From: Serratia sarumanii
Lineage (GTDB): Bacteria > Pseudomonadota > Gammaproteobacteria > Enterobacterales > Enterobacteriaceae
Assembly (NCBI RefSeq): GCF_029962605.1
Contig: NZ_CP124750.1
Coordinates: 1,674,001 to 1,738,000 of the forward strand
DNA: 64,000 nucleotides
Reading direction: 5' to 3'
The translations under genes were made by a program, and so were the position numbers. The first letter of the stretch is position 1, and each line of letters opens with the position of its first letter. The notes under the pieces were generated by a model. It was not told where the DNA came from, ran no database searches, and was given only the letters and a program-made list of their open reading frames with translations. This document shows, in pieces, positions 1 to 7,869 of the stretch.

Positions 1-2
1 CG

Positions 3-599
3 GGGATCGATTATCCGGGGCACACCGAGATCCTGGCGGCGCGATCGGGCACCCAGGACTTCGCCATGATGCTGGCCAATGACGAGCTGCGGGTGATCCT
101 GGTTTCCATTCACGTTTCGCTGCGGGACGCCATCGACGCGGCGACCGTGGAAAACGAGCTGCGCGCGTTTCATCTGGCGCAAACGGCCTGCCGGGCGTTG
201 GGCATAGCGAAACCGCGCATTGCGGTGGCCGGCCTGAATCCGCACGCCGGTGAAAACGGCCTGTTCGGCCGCGAAGATCTTGACGTCATCGTGCCCGCCA
301 TCGCCCTGGCGCGGGAACAGGGGTTGGACGTCAGCGGCCCCTGGCCCGGCGATACCGTTTTTATGCGCGCCCGGCGCGGGGAGTTCGACATTGTGGTCGC
401 CCAATATCACGACCAGGGCCTGATCCCGGTGAAATATCTCGGGGTGGATCACGGCGTTAACGTCACCGTCGGCCTGCCGTTTATCCGCACCTCGGTCGAC
501 CACGGTACGGCGTTCGATATCGCGGGCAGCGGACGGGCGGAACACGCCAGCCTGCTGTACGCCTTCCGGCAGGCGGAAAAAATGCTGCGCGCCCAATAA
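3..599 (+). CDS. 4-hydroxythreonine-4-phosphate dehydrogenase family protein (PdxA2-like), 3' part
   Basis: The gene is cut by the left edge; the open frame runs in from the first bases and 198 residues are visible. The family oxidises a phosphorylated hydroxy acid with NAD, followed by decarboxylation. The three metal-binding histidine motifs of PdxA are visible in order: GHTE near the edge, NPHAGE, and YHDQG, followed by the DHGTAFDIAG signature near the end. The next gene, 32 bp downstream, is a TIM-barrel protein rather than the ksgA/surA neighbours of biosynthetic pdxA. A PdxA2-type role in catabolism of a four-carbon sugar acid (threonate or erythronate type) is therefore inferred. The substrate cannot be read from the sequence, and the partner kinase (DUF1537) would lie outside the window. 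Confidence 0.85.
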   Translation, partial: GIDYPGHTEILAARSGTQDFAMMLANDELRVILVSIHVSLRDAIDAATVENELRAFHLAQTACRALGIAKPRIAVAGLNPHAGENGLFGREDLDVIVPAIALAREQGLDVSGPWPGDTVFMRARRGEFDIVVAQYHDQGLIPVKYLGVDHGVNVTVGLPFIRTSVDHGTAFDIAGSGRAEHASLLYAFRQAEKMLRAQ

Positions 600-631
600 C
601 TCACATCACCTGAAGACAATAAGGAAACACC

Positions 632-1324
632 ATGCACACACCCGAGTTTATTTTCATGCTGACGCGCAACGACAGCACGGTGCCCGATGCGCAAGCGCGG
701 CTGCCAGAAGTGCTGGCTGCCGGCGTGAAGCATATCGGCTTTAAGGATATCGGCCTGCCGCTGGATCAACTCAAACAGTTGGCGCAGGCGATCCACGCCG
801 GCGGCGCCACCGCGTACCTGGAAGTGGTCAGCCTGGATGAGGAAAGCGAGATGAATTCGGCGCGCGCGGCGCTGGAATTGGGCGTTGATGTATTGATGGG
901 GGGAACGCGCCCGGAAAGCGTGCTGCCGATCATTCGTCAGTCTGACCTGCGCTACTATCCGTTCGCCGGCCGCATCAGCGGCCACCCCAGCGTGCTGGAA
1001 GGTGACATTGACGATATTGTCGCCAGCGCCCGCCAGCGCGCTGCTTTACCGGGCGTGACAGGGCTGGATCTGCTGGCCTACCGCTTTGCCGGCGACGTGC
1101 CGACGTTGATTCGGCGGGTGTGCGATGCGGTCGACAAACCGGTTTATATCGCCGGGTCTATCGACCGGGAAGATCGCATCGCCGCCGTGGTGACGGGCAA
1201 TGCGGTTGGTTTCACCGTCGGTACCGCGGCGCTGGACGGCGTGTTTCCCGCCGATAAGCCGGGGCTGACGGCGCAAATCAACGCGGTGAAATGCCTGATT
1301 GGCAATGTGATCCGCAAACTGTAA
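632..1324 (+). CDS. TIM-barrel protein of the pdxA2 cluster, function unknown
   Basis: A 230-residue soluble protein. Its alternating pattern and the C-terminal PVYIAGSID and GFTVGTAALDG segments look like a beta/alpha barrel with a HisA/HisF-type phosphate-binding site built from the last strands. An AGGA-type ribosome site (aataaggaaac) precedes the ATG. It follows the PdxA-like gene by 32 bp on the same strand, so the two are probably co-transcribed and this protein probably acts on a phosphorylated intermediate of the same pathway. I do not recognise a characterised family member, so the enzymatic role is left open. No signal peptide or membrane segment is visible. Confidence 0.7.
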   Translation: MHTPEFIFMLTRNDSTVPDAQARLPEVLAAGVKHIGFKDIGLPLDQLKQLAQAIHAGGATAYLEVVSLDEESEMNSARAALELGVDVLMGGTRPESVLPIIRQSDLRYYPFAGRISGHPSVLEGDIDDIVASARQRAALPGVTGLDLLAYRFAGDVPTLIRRVCDAVDKPVYIAGSIDREDRIAAVVTGNAVGFTVGTAALDGVFPADKPGLTAQINAVKCLIGNVIRKL

Positions 1325-1510
1325 CGCGTCTCCATTCGGTTCTTTCCAGGGCGATGGGGCAGTTATCTCATTCGTTGAATCATTAATTTGCATGGCTTCT
1401 CTTTTTTAATGCTCTTGCGAGCAGGCACGCCCTTGGGCGCTCGCCGACGTTTACCCGGCAACACAGCGTAATTGCCGCCAGGTTCAATATATATATAGAG
1501 GGAGTGAAAA

Positions 1511-1861
1511 ATGATTAAAGGGTTAGGGAGTGCCGTTGTGGCGGTGAGCCTGTTGTTAACCGGCTGCGGTACCTTCAGCCTGCTGCGCGATCAAAAGATC
1601 GCCGACGCTTTTCACGTCGGCGCCGACAAGCGTTCGATAAGCCGGGATTTCGGCGAGCCGATCGCCACCCTGCCGACGCTGAACGGCCAGGGGGTGTGCC
1701 ACGACTATAACCACCGCTTGCCGAACGGCACCGTGACGCCGTTCTACGTCGGCTTCAGAAACAGCGACGGCAAAGTGGTGGCCTTTGGCCCCACCACCTG
1801 CGGGGAAGCGCAGGCCAACGGCAATCTGAACAGTGATGAACCTATCAAACAGCGGTTCTAA
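1511..1861 (+). CDS. small BamE/OsmE-like lipoprotein
   Basis: A 116-residue protein that begins with a type II signal peptide: a positively charged start, a hydrophobic stretch, then the lipobox LLTGC with the acylated cysteine at residue 19. The mature part has the spacing of the BamE/SmpA/OsmE fold, including the DFGEP turn and a conserved cysteine pair (GVCHDYN and PTTCGEA) as in OsmE. A strong ribosome site (gagggag) lies 8 bases before the ATG. No aspartate follows the cysteine, so outer-membrane sorting is expected. It appears to be monocistronic and is followed by a strong hairpin. The exact function is unknown; an envelope-stress or osmotic-stress role is only inferred from OsmE. Confidence 0.7.
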   Translation: MIKGLGSAVVAVSLLLTGCGTFSLLRDQKIADAFHVGADKRSISRDFGEPIATLPTLNGQGVCHDYNHRLPNGTVTPFYVGFRNSDGKVVAFGPTTCGEAQANGNLNSDEPIKQRF

Positions 1862-1870
1862 ACGGGCATT

Positions 1871-1897
1871 GCTGCGCCGGCCTGTGGCCGGCGCAGC
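1871..1897. other. 12-bp perfect hairpin after the OsmE-like gene
   Basis: GCTGCGCCGGCC (1871-1882) and GGCCGGCGCAGC (1886-1897) form a perfect 12-bp stem with a 3-base loop, 9 bases after the stop codon. No T-run follows directly on either strand, so it is not a textbook intrinsic terminator. It probably ends or stabilises the transcript of the lipoprotein gene. Confidence 0.6.
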
Positions 1898-2151
1898 AAA
1901 AGCAGCCCAGCAACGTTGGGTGTGCCATTTTTTTTTCTCTATATCCCTTCTGATTTTCCGCCAGACTTTTATCTGAGATTTATTTTCCTATGGCGTTTGC
2001 CAGACGCCGCTGCCGAAAAACACCATTACATGAATTCTCTCCATCGGGTCTTACGGTGTGAACAGCAAGACAACAAAGCAATCTTTGCTGAATTATGCTA
2101 GTTTTTCGAACATTCACGGGCATACAGTGACTTGCAAGATAAGGATATCCA

Positions 2152-2244
2152 ATGCGTTATCGTTCGCTAAATCTCGGCGAGGTGACAAGGAAAGGGGCTG
2201 GAACGCCGCCCCAGGGAACCGACGTACGGGCTGGTGCCGTATGA
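2152..2244 (+). CDS. possible 30-residue leader ORF coupled to the lipase gene
   Basis: ATG at 2152 is preceded by aaggat with good spacing. The frame codes 30 residues (starting MRYRSLNLGEV) and ends in TGA at 2242-2244, which overlaps an ATG at 2241 (ATGA) that opens the lipase frame. This is the usual arrangement for translational coupling, and the lipase ATG itself has no clear ribosome site. The peptide is basic, with no recognised domain. It could be a leader peptide, a true small protein, or the remnant of an upstream domain. The evidence is the ribosome site and the overlap only. Confidence 0.35.
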   Translation: MRYRSLNLGEVTRKGAGTPPQGTDVRAGAV

Positions 2245-3722
2245 AGCTGCTCTCTCTCTTTTCTGAACACACGGCGCCGGAAAGTTTCTCCCGGATACTC
2301 ACCCCGACACAAGCGCACCATGAGCTGGAACGGCATTATCTGTTCGGCGGCGCAGCCGGCATATCGATAAGCAGCCGGTACTCCATAACCCGCAATACTC
2401 AATCCGGTATTGGCGTCACCGGTTATCGTGAGGACGCGATTGTGAAGCGCAGCGTGTTCGATGATCTCAATCGGGGCGGCTTGCTGGCGATTGATGAGGG
2501 AATGGGCGCCTGGACGCCGACGAAATACGCGTTTTACGTCGACGCGGAAGGCCGATTACAGCGCTATCCCGGCAGCTCTCTTCCTGCCTTTTATCCAACT
2601 GGGCGCGTGATCGCCCGCTATGAAGAAATGGTCAGCCGCTATGGCCGGCGGGCAAAACCGACGGTGCTGCCGGCGAGGCAGAATACGACCCGGAATCCCC
2701 CTCTGCAGCAAGCCATCGCTACCGCAGTGGCAACCGTTGCCGCCACGGTACAGGCCATTCGTCCGATGACTAAGGCTGAACGCTGGCAAGAACGCCAGTA
2801 CCTGATAGGGCGAGGCAACCGCAGCATTTACCCTGATGCGCGCATGGCGGCACAGCGATTGGCGGAGAACAACGTCGCGGTCGAAAAAGCGAAGCTGGCT
2901 GAGAATGTTTACAAGACCACTAACCCACTCAAGGACACGATAGACATCCCTGAGGGCTGGAAGGACATCAGTAACAATGATGGGGCGCTGGGCCGGCTTG
3001 GTTTGAGCAGTAACATGCTTTATGACAAACCAATGAATCCTGACTTTTTAGCCCGAGTTTATCAGCCAGACGAAAGTGTCTTTGGCAAGGCGATGAACCC
3101 GACGGTGGTATTCCGCGGATCGCGGGCACCAGAATTCCCGGAGGGAATAAGCCGCGCAACCCAAAAAGCCTTAATAAGGGGTGACTTATCAGGCATTAAA
3201 AATCTCAGTGACTGGAAAAACAACGGTGCTCAGGGAATAGGGATTAATTCTGAATACTACAAAAAAGCGGTTGGTATTGGCGATAAAATTTCAAAGGTAT
3301 CCAATATCGACGTTGCAGGTCACTCATTAGGCGGTGGCATGGCGTCTGCTGCCTCCATGGCCAGCGGCAAGCCAGCTTGGACGTTTAATGCCGCTGGATT
3401 GCATGCGGGAACCGTAGAAAAATACGGCGGCTCTATAATAGGCAGTGTCGATAATATTCAGGCGTATCGCGTGAAAGGGGAGCTGTTGACCAAGCTGCAG
3501 GAGGTTGATTTGTGGGAGGATGCCAAAGACCTCAAATTTTATCCGCCGGCGGTGATGGCGAAAGAACGGTTGTCCATGTTGGCGCCTGACGCCGTGGGAG
3601 TAAAACACACGCTTTCCGGTGGAACAGGCTCACTGCTGGATAAGCACGGTATAGACCAGGCGATACAATGCATTGAAAATGAAAAAGACGATGACATTGC
3701 CACAATCAAGGGAAGAATATGA
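2241..3722 (+). CDS. class-3 lipase, probable type VI secretion phospholipase effector (Tle-like)
   Basis: From ATG 2241 the product is 493 residues. The frame stays open upstream to GTG 2058, but residues from that extension look random, so the later start is preferred. A lipase nucleophile elbow GHSLGGG lies at residues 360-366 (Ser362), followed by a TFNAAG segment and a C-terminal DKHGID stretch that could supply the catalytic histidine. No signal peptide or membrane helix is seen, so export would need a dedicated secretion system. The stop overlaps the start of an ankyrin-repeat lipoprotein (ATGA), the arrangement of toxin and immunity genes. By family knowledge, lipase/ankyrin-lipoprotein pairs are T6SS effector-immunity pairs (Tle/Tli, as I recall from Enterobacter cloacae). 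No T6SS structural gene, VgrG or PAAR is in the window, so delivery is an inference. Confidence 0.7.
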   Translation: MKLLSLFSEHTAPESFSRILTPTQAHHELERHYLFGGAAGISISSRYSITRNTQSGIGVTGYREDAIVKRSVFDDLNRGGLLAIDEGMGAWTPTKYAFYVDAEGRLQRYPGSSLPAFYPTGRVIARYEEMVSRYGRRAKPTVLPARQNTTRNPPLQQAIATAVATVAATVQAIRPMTKAERWQERQYLIGRGNRSIYPDARMAAQRLAENNVAVEKAKLAENVYKTTNPLKDTIDIPEGWKDISNNDGALGRLGLSSNMLYDKPMNPDFLARVYQPDESVFGKAMNPTVVFRGSRAPEFPEGISRATQKALIRGDLSGIKNLSDWKNNGAQGIGINSEYYKKAVGIGDKISKVSNIDVAGHSLGGGMASAASMASGKPAWTFNAAGLHAGTVEKYGGSIIGSVDNIQAYRVKGELLTKLQEVDLWEDAKDLKFYPPAVMAKERLSMLAPDAVGVKHTLSGGTGSLLDKHGIDQAIQCIENEKDDDIATIKGRI

Positions 3723-4492
3723 AAAAACTTATTCTCATTATCACGATGGTAGTGTCTACGCTCATCATGCAGGGGTGCGAAAAAGGTATGGATTTACAAC
3801 CGCAGGATTATTTTGACGGTCAGCAATTGGACATTGCCAAAGCCATTTATGATGGTGATAGGCCGCAGTTGGATAAACAGTTATCATCAGTAAACAAAGA
3901 GATCTTAAATCGTCCAGCTAAGGAAGAAATGACCTTATTGTTCTGGGCAATAAACAATGCCATCTATGATAAAACCACACCTGAAAGGCTGAAAATTATC
4001 ACTGATTTGGTAAAAGCCGGCGCAGATCCTTTACAGCCTCAACCCAACACGCCAGGTAGCCCAGCTGAATTTGTTATGAAAGCGGATAAAGGTATCTGGA
4101 TACAGGCTATGTTAGAGGGCGGACTTTCTCCAAATGCTAGGGATAAGGTTCATAATCAACCCATTATATTTAATAGCATCTTTGCAAAAAACACAGAAAC
4201 ATTAGAGGTCATGTTGGATTATGGTGCGGATATAAATATAAGAAATTCACTGGGTGATACGCTGCTCATCGATGCTTTAGACTATCACTCCTATGACCAC
4301 GTCATTCTTCTTTTAGAAAAAGGTGCCGATAGCGATATAAGAGGCAACTCGGGTTGGACGATGGGCAATCAGCTGCAACGGCTGATTAATAGGAGTCAGG
4401 ACGGCAGTGAGGCGAAAGAGTCTCTTGAGCGCATCAGAGACGAGCTAATTAAGCGTGGCGGGAAATGGCCGCCTGCTCCTGTCAGTCAATAA
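3719..4492 (+). CDS. ankyrin-repeat lipoprotein, probable immunity protein for the upstream lipase (Tli-like)
   Basis: A 257-residue protein with a lipoprotein signal peptide ending in the lipobox LIMQGC (Cys20). The rest contains ankyrin-type repeats: segments such as TPLLFW-like helices, VKAGADP, LEGGLSPNARD, MLDYGADINIRN and LLEKGADSDIRG, each with the usual GAD turn. A good ribosome site (gggaag) sits inside the end of the lipase gene and the two frames overlap by 4 bases, so they are translated together. Location at the membrane facing the periplasm fits neutralising a phospholipase delivered there. Base composition is clearly more AT-rich than the neighbouring genes, a sign of recent acquisition. 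Confidence 0.75.
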   Translation: MKKLILIITMVVSTLIMQGCEKGMDLQPQDYFDGQQLDIAKAIYDGDRPQLDKQLSSVNKEILNRPAKEEMTLLFWAINNAIYDKTTPERLKIITDLVKAGADPLQPQPNTPGSPAEFVMKADKGIWIQAMLEGGLSPNARDKVHNQPIIFNSIFAKNTETLEVMLDYGADINIRNSLGDTLLIDALDYHSYDHVILLLEKGADSDIRGNSGWTMGNQLQRLINRSQDGSEAKESLERIRDELIKRGGKWPPAPVSQ

Positions 4493-4541
4493 ACCGTCTC
4501 GCTGTAATACCAGAAAATGGGCACATGTTGTAAGGGTATTC

Positions 4542-5438
4542 TTACCGCAGAGGCATTGTCCACAGACGGTCGAGTTGCGAAAGTTTGCTTGGGTTGCGCA
4601 CGATAAATACCTGAGCCAGTCGGCCTTCGGCATTCAAACTGAGACTGACAGACGCCGTAATACGGCCTTGTTCGGATAGCAAGGCGCCTGGCACGCCATT
4701 GATGAGCGCGTGTTGCCAGAGATAGGCTCGCCAAAATACGGGCAATTTACCGCCGATAAATTCGAGCACGTCACGTTTGCCGACGAGTTCAGCCAGGTTG
4801 GCGGGCACTTTGCCGCCGCCGTCCGCACTGAGCTTAACGTCTTCGGACAACAGGGTCGAAAGCGGTTCGATATCTGCCGTTTCCACCGCCGTTTTGAAAG
4901 CGATAAGCAAGGCTTCCTGCCGCTCTGTGGGCTGGGTTTTACGCTCCTCTGGGCGGCCAACTTTTTCGCGCGCGCGTGACACCAGTTTACGACACGCCGT
5001 TTCTTCTCCACCTAATGTCATGGCGAGATCCGCGTAGGGCAAGTCAAAGATGTCATGCAGCAAATAGGCTGCGCGCTCGCGGGGAGTGAGTCTTTCGAGC
5101 AACAGCATAAAGGCCGTCGACAGCGACGATGAGAGTTCCAACGTTTGCTCGGGCGTTTTGGCTACGGCGGTTTGAATGGGTTCTGGTAGCCAAATACCGA
5201 CATAATCGACGCGAGCCTGCTGCGCGGCGCGCAGCAGGTCAAGACAACGACGAGTGCAGACGGTGGTCAGCCAGGCAGCAGGATTCAGAATGCTGTGGCG
5301 ATCCGCATTTAACCATTTGATATAGGTATCTTGCACGGCATCTTCCGCGTCGGCCAGAGAACCTAAAATACGATAGGCGAGGCCGATCAGAAACGGTCTT
5401 CTCGATTCGAACAGTGCTGCATACTTGTCGTTTTTCAT
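4542..5438 (-). CDS. ECF41-group RNA polymerase sigma factor (SigJ-like)
   Basis: A 298-residue sigma-70 family protein. Residues 1-75 form region 2 (AYRILGSLADAEDAVQDTY, then NPAAWLTTVCTRRCLDLLR). About residues 107-165 form region 4 with its helix-turn-helix. A SnoaL-like C-terminal extension follows. The two ECF41 hallmarks are present: a YVGIWLPEP linker motif (YVGPWLPEP in the group) and a DGGGK motif in the extension, which in this group modulates sigma activity in place of an anti-sigma factor. It lies 1 base after an AhpD-like gene, the partner class typical of ECF41, and is co-transcribed with it from a promoter of ECF41 type. Confidence 0.9.
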   Translation of the reverse strand: MKNDKYAALFESRRPFLIGLAYRILGSLADAEDAVQDTYIKWLNADRHSILNPAAWLTTVCTRRCLDLLRAAQQARVDYVGIWLPEPIQTAVAKTPEQTLELSSSLSTAFMLLLERLTPRERAAYLLHDIFDLPYADLAMTLGGEETACRKLVSRAREKVGRPEERKTQPTERQEALLIAFKTAVETADIEPLSTLLSEDVKLSADGGGKVPANLAELVGKRDVLEFIGGKLPVFWRAYLWQHALINGVPGALLSEQGRITASVSLSLNAEGRLAQVFIVRNPSKLSQLDRLWTMPLR

Positions 5439-5439
5439 A

Positions 5440-5880
5440 TTAGTGGCCGGAAATATGAATTCTATTCCACAGATTTATCATAGTGATATTTGCGGTTAGC
5501 GCGCTGATTTCTTCCTCGGAATAGTACGCGCGCAATGCCGCGCGCAGTGGGCCATACTCGGTATGGCGTTCAAGCCGCGTTAACGCTTCTGTCCAGGCAA
5601 ATGCGGCGCGCTCGCGAGGCGTGAAATCATCAACGTGTTCCCATACCACCAGCCTGTCCAGACGTGCGTTGGTTTCACCGTCCTCACGCGCTTCTTTGGT
5701 ATGCATCTCGACACAGTAACCGCAGCCATTGATTTGCGAAGCGCGCAGGAGGACGAGATGGTAGATTTTGCGCTCTAGATTGTGCGCGTCGATAGCGCCA
5801 TGCACTTTCAGCAGCGCGGAAAAAACGTTGGCAATGGTTTGCGCATGATTGACAGGGTCGGTATTCACTGGCGTAGTCAT
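5440..5880 (-). CDS. carboxymuconolactone decarboxylase / AhpD-like protein, ECF41 partner
   Basis: A 146-residue all-helical protein with the AhpD-core redox motif CGYCVEMH at about residues 54-61 (two cysteines and a nearby histidine). In this family the motif supports peroxidase or disulfide chemistry. Its length fits the small COG2128 branch. The ribosome site (gaggag, minus strand) lies close before the ATG at 5880. It is the first gene of a two-gene operon with the ECF41 sigma factor, the well-known COE arrangement (carboxymuconolactone decarboxylase, oxidoreductase or epimerase). A role in oxidative or cell-envelope stress is assumed for the group but no substrate is known. Confidence 0.88.
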   Translation of the reverse strand: MTTPVNTDPVNHAQTIANVFSALLKVHGAIDAHNLERKIYHLVLLRASQINGCGYCVEMHTKEAREDGETNARLDRLVVWEHVDDFTPRERAAFAWTEALTRLERHTEYGPLRAALRAYYSEEEISALTANITMINLWNRIHISGH

Positions 5881-5916
5881 AAGAACTCCTCATTTATCGG
5901 GTTAACACATATAGAT

Positions 5917-5943
5917 GACGAATGAGAAGAGGGATGTGTGACC
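5917..5943 (-). promoter_or_regulatory. ECF41-type autoregulated promoter
   Basis: Read on the minus strand: a -35 element GGTCACA (5943-5937), exactly 16 bases, then a -10 element CGTC (5920-5917), 36 bases before the AhpD-like start codon. The ECF41 consensus, as I recall it, is TGTCACA-16-CGTC, so there is one mismatch. The position directly before the ECF41 operon supports self-activation. Confidence 0.7.
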
Positions 5944-6008
5944 GAACCACAGCAAAAATGTGCATTTCGGGGTCGTGGGCCGTTGATGTAATACGTTTTT
6001 CAGGCAAC

Positions 6009-6087
6009 AAAAAACCCGATAATCTTGAACCTAAAAGGCGGGATTATCGGGCTCCACAAAATGGGGACATCAAAGAAAAGCAGTGGC
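6009..6087 (-). ncRNA. rybB: RybB small RNA
   Basis: The minus strand from 6087 begins GCCACTGCTTTTCTTT, the conserved seed of RybB, then carries the gaugucccc/uugugg middle region. It ends with an intrinsic terminator: CCCGATAATC (6051-6042 region) pairing with GATTATCGGG, then six T residues at 6014-6009. The length of 79 nt equals that of E. coli RybB, and the position beside ybjL matches E. coli. RybB is a Hfq-dependent RNA that represses many outer-membrane protein mRNAs during sigma-E stress. The terminator stem sequence differs from E. coli but keeps its pairing, which supports a functional RNA. Confidence 0.95.
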
Positions 6088-6093
6088 ACTAAT

Positions 6094-6121
6094 TCAGACT
6101 GCGGCCCCCAACGAAAGTTCT
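6094..6121 (-). promoter_or_regulatory. sigma-E promoter of rybB
   Basis: On the minus strand AGAACTT (6121-6115), 16 bases, then TCTGA (6098-6094), with the RybB 5' end 7 bases further on. This is a near-consensus sigma-E promoter (GGAACTT / TCTGA) at the right distance from the RNA start. Confidence 0.9.
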
Positions 6122-6180
6122 GGCCGGCGACAAAAAAATCAAAATATTTTTATCGCCGATCCATCTCTCCCGCTAATCGA

Positions 6181-7869
6181 TCAGCCGAGTATCCCTGGCC
6201 ATAGCACCACGATGAGTGAACCCGCCAGCGTTAACAGCACGTTAGCGATGGCGTAGGTGCCGGCATAGCCCAGCGCCGGGATATTGCTGCGCGCGGTGTC
6301 GCTGATGATCTCCATCGCCGGCGCACAGGTGCGGGCGCCCATGATGGCGCCGAACAGCAGGGCGCGGTTCATGCGCAGCACGTAGGCGCCGAACAGGAAG
6401 CAGATAATCACCGGCACCAGGCTGACGATCAGCCCAGCGATCAGCATCTGGCCGCCGACCGCGCCCAGGCTGTGGCCGATGCCGGCGCCGGCGCTCAGGC
6501 CCACGCCCGCCATAAACACCATCAGGCCGAATTCTTTCACCATGTTCAGCGCGCCCTGCGGAATGTAGCCGAAGGTCGGGTGGTTGGCGCGCAGGAAGCC
6601 GAGCATGATGCCGGACATCAGCAGGCCGGCGGCGTTGCCGATGCCGAACGAGAAGTTACTGAACTGAATGGTGATCTGGCCGATCAGCAGGCCGATGATG
6701 AAGAAGGCGCAGAATGCCAGCAGGTCGGTCACCTGGCTGTGGATGGAGATAAAGCCAATCTTCTCCGCCACGCTCTTCACCCGGCGCGCGTCGCCGCTCA
6801 CCTGCAGCACGTCGCCTTTGTTGAGCACGATGCTGTCGTCGATCGGCATTTCGATCTGGCTGCGGATCACGCGGTTGAGGAAGCAGCCGTGGTCGGTCAG
6901 CTTCAGTTGGCTCAGGCGCTTGTTCACCGCGTTGCTGTTCTTCACCACGATCTCTTCGGTCACGATGCGCATGTCGAGCAGATCGCGATCGAACACTTCC
7001 TTGCCGTTGCGGAAGCTCGGGTCCAGCCGCGCGTGGGCGTCCGGGTAGCCGACCAGCGAGATCTCGTCGCCCACCTGCAGCACCGCGTCACCGTCCGGGT
7101 TGGCCAGAATGCCGTTGCGGCGGATGCGTTCGATGTAACAGCCGGTCTGGCGGTAGATGCCCAGTTCGCGCAGGTTCTTGCCGTCGGCCCAGGCCACCAG
7201 TTCGGGGCCGACGCGGTAGGCGCGGATCACCGGCAGGTAGACCTTGCGCTGGCTGTCGGTGTCCAGGCCGCGTTCGCGGGCGATCTGCTGGGCAGAGGTG
7301 GACAGGTCCTGGTGCTGCAGCTTCGGCAGGTAGCGCGCGCCGAAGATCAGGCTGACCAGACCGATCAGGTAGGTGAGGGCGTAGCCAAGGCTCAGATGAT
7401 CCTGCGCCGCCAGCAGCGCCGGGCCGTTGACGATGGTGTTGCGCAGCGTGTCGCCGGCGCCCACCAGCACCGGCGTCGAGGTCATCGAGCCGGCCAGCAT
7501 GCCGGCGGTCAGGCCGATGTCCCAGTGGAACAGTTTGCCGAGACCGATGGCGATAACCATCGCCGAGCCGACCATCACCAGCGCCAGCATCAGGTAGTTT
7601 TTGCCGTCGCGGAAGAAAATCGAGAAAAAGTTGGGTCCGGCTTCCACGCCGACGCAGAAAATAAACAGCATGAAGCCGAGATTCAGCGCCTCGGTGTTAA
7701 TGGCGAAGTGTTGCTGGCCGAGCAGCAGCGAAACCACCAAAACGCCAATGGAATTACCGAGTTGGACGGAGCCCAGACGGAGTTTACCGAGGCACAGCCC
7801 CAGTGCGAGTACCACGAACAGTAACAGAATGTAGTTACCGTTTAACAAACTAGCGACGTTTATGTTCAC
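6181..7869 (-). CDS. ybjL: YbjL, putative transporter of the AAE family with two RCK_C domains
   Basis: A 562-residue inner-membrane protein, nearly collinear with E. coli YbjL (561). Five or so N-terminal membrane helices ([37 protein letters not shown]) are followed by two cytoplasmic RCK_C (TrkA-C) domains around residues 200-370 ([22 protein letters not shown]-like [13 protein letters not shown]), then a second membrane block with [14 protein letters not shown]. The start is GTG at 7869, giving [13 protein letters not shown] as in E. coli; the frame stays open further upstream but that part is not conserved. The family (aspartate:alanine exchanger) carries out antiport, but the substrate of YbjL is not established. 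Confidence 0.95.
   Translation of the reverse strand: MNINVASLLNGNYILLLFVVLALGLCLGKLRLGSVQLGNSIGVLVVSLLLGQQHFAINTEALNLGFMLFIFCVGVEAGPNFFSIFFRDGKNYLMLALVMVGSAMVIAIGLGKLFHWDIGLTAGMLAGSMTSTPVLVGAGDTLRNTIVNGPALLAAQDHLSLGYALTYLIGLVSLIFGARYLPKLQHQDLSTSAQQIARERGLDTDSQRKVYLPVIRAYRVGPELVAWADGKNLRELGIYRQTGCYIERIRRNGILANPDGDAVLQVGDEISLVGYPDAHARLDPSFRNGKEVFDRDLLDMRIVTEEIVVKNSNAVNKRLSQLKLTDHGCFLNRVIRSQIEMPIDDSIVLNKGDVLQVSGDARRVKSVAEKIGFISIHSQVTDLLAFCAFFIIGLLIGQITIQFSNFSFGIGNAAGLLMSGIMLGFLRANHPTFGYIPQGALNMVKEFGLMVFMAGVGLSAGAGIGHSLGAVGGQMLIAGLIVSLVPVIICFLFGAYVLRMNRALLFGAIMGARTCAPAMEIISDTARSNIPALGYAGTYAIANVLLTLAGSLIVVLWPGILG

Noticed and set aside
6009..6051. Terminator of ybjL
   Set aside because: First read as the ybjL terminator, but the upstream seed, length and sigma-E promoter show it is the terminator of RybB.
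6472..7824. A 450-residue plus-strand frame opposite ybjL
   Set aside because: Antisense shadow with Ala/His/Gln bias; YbjL is conserved.
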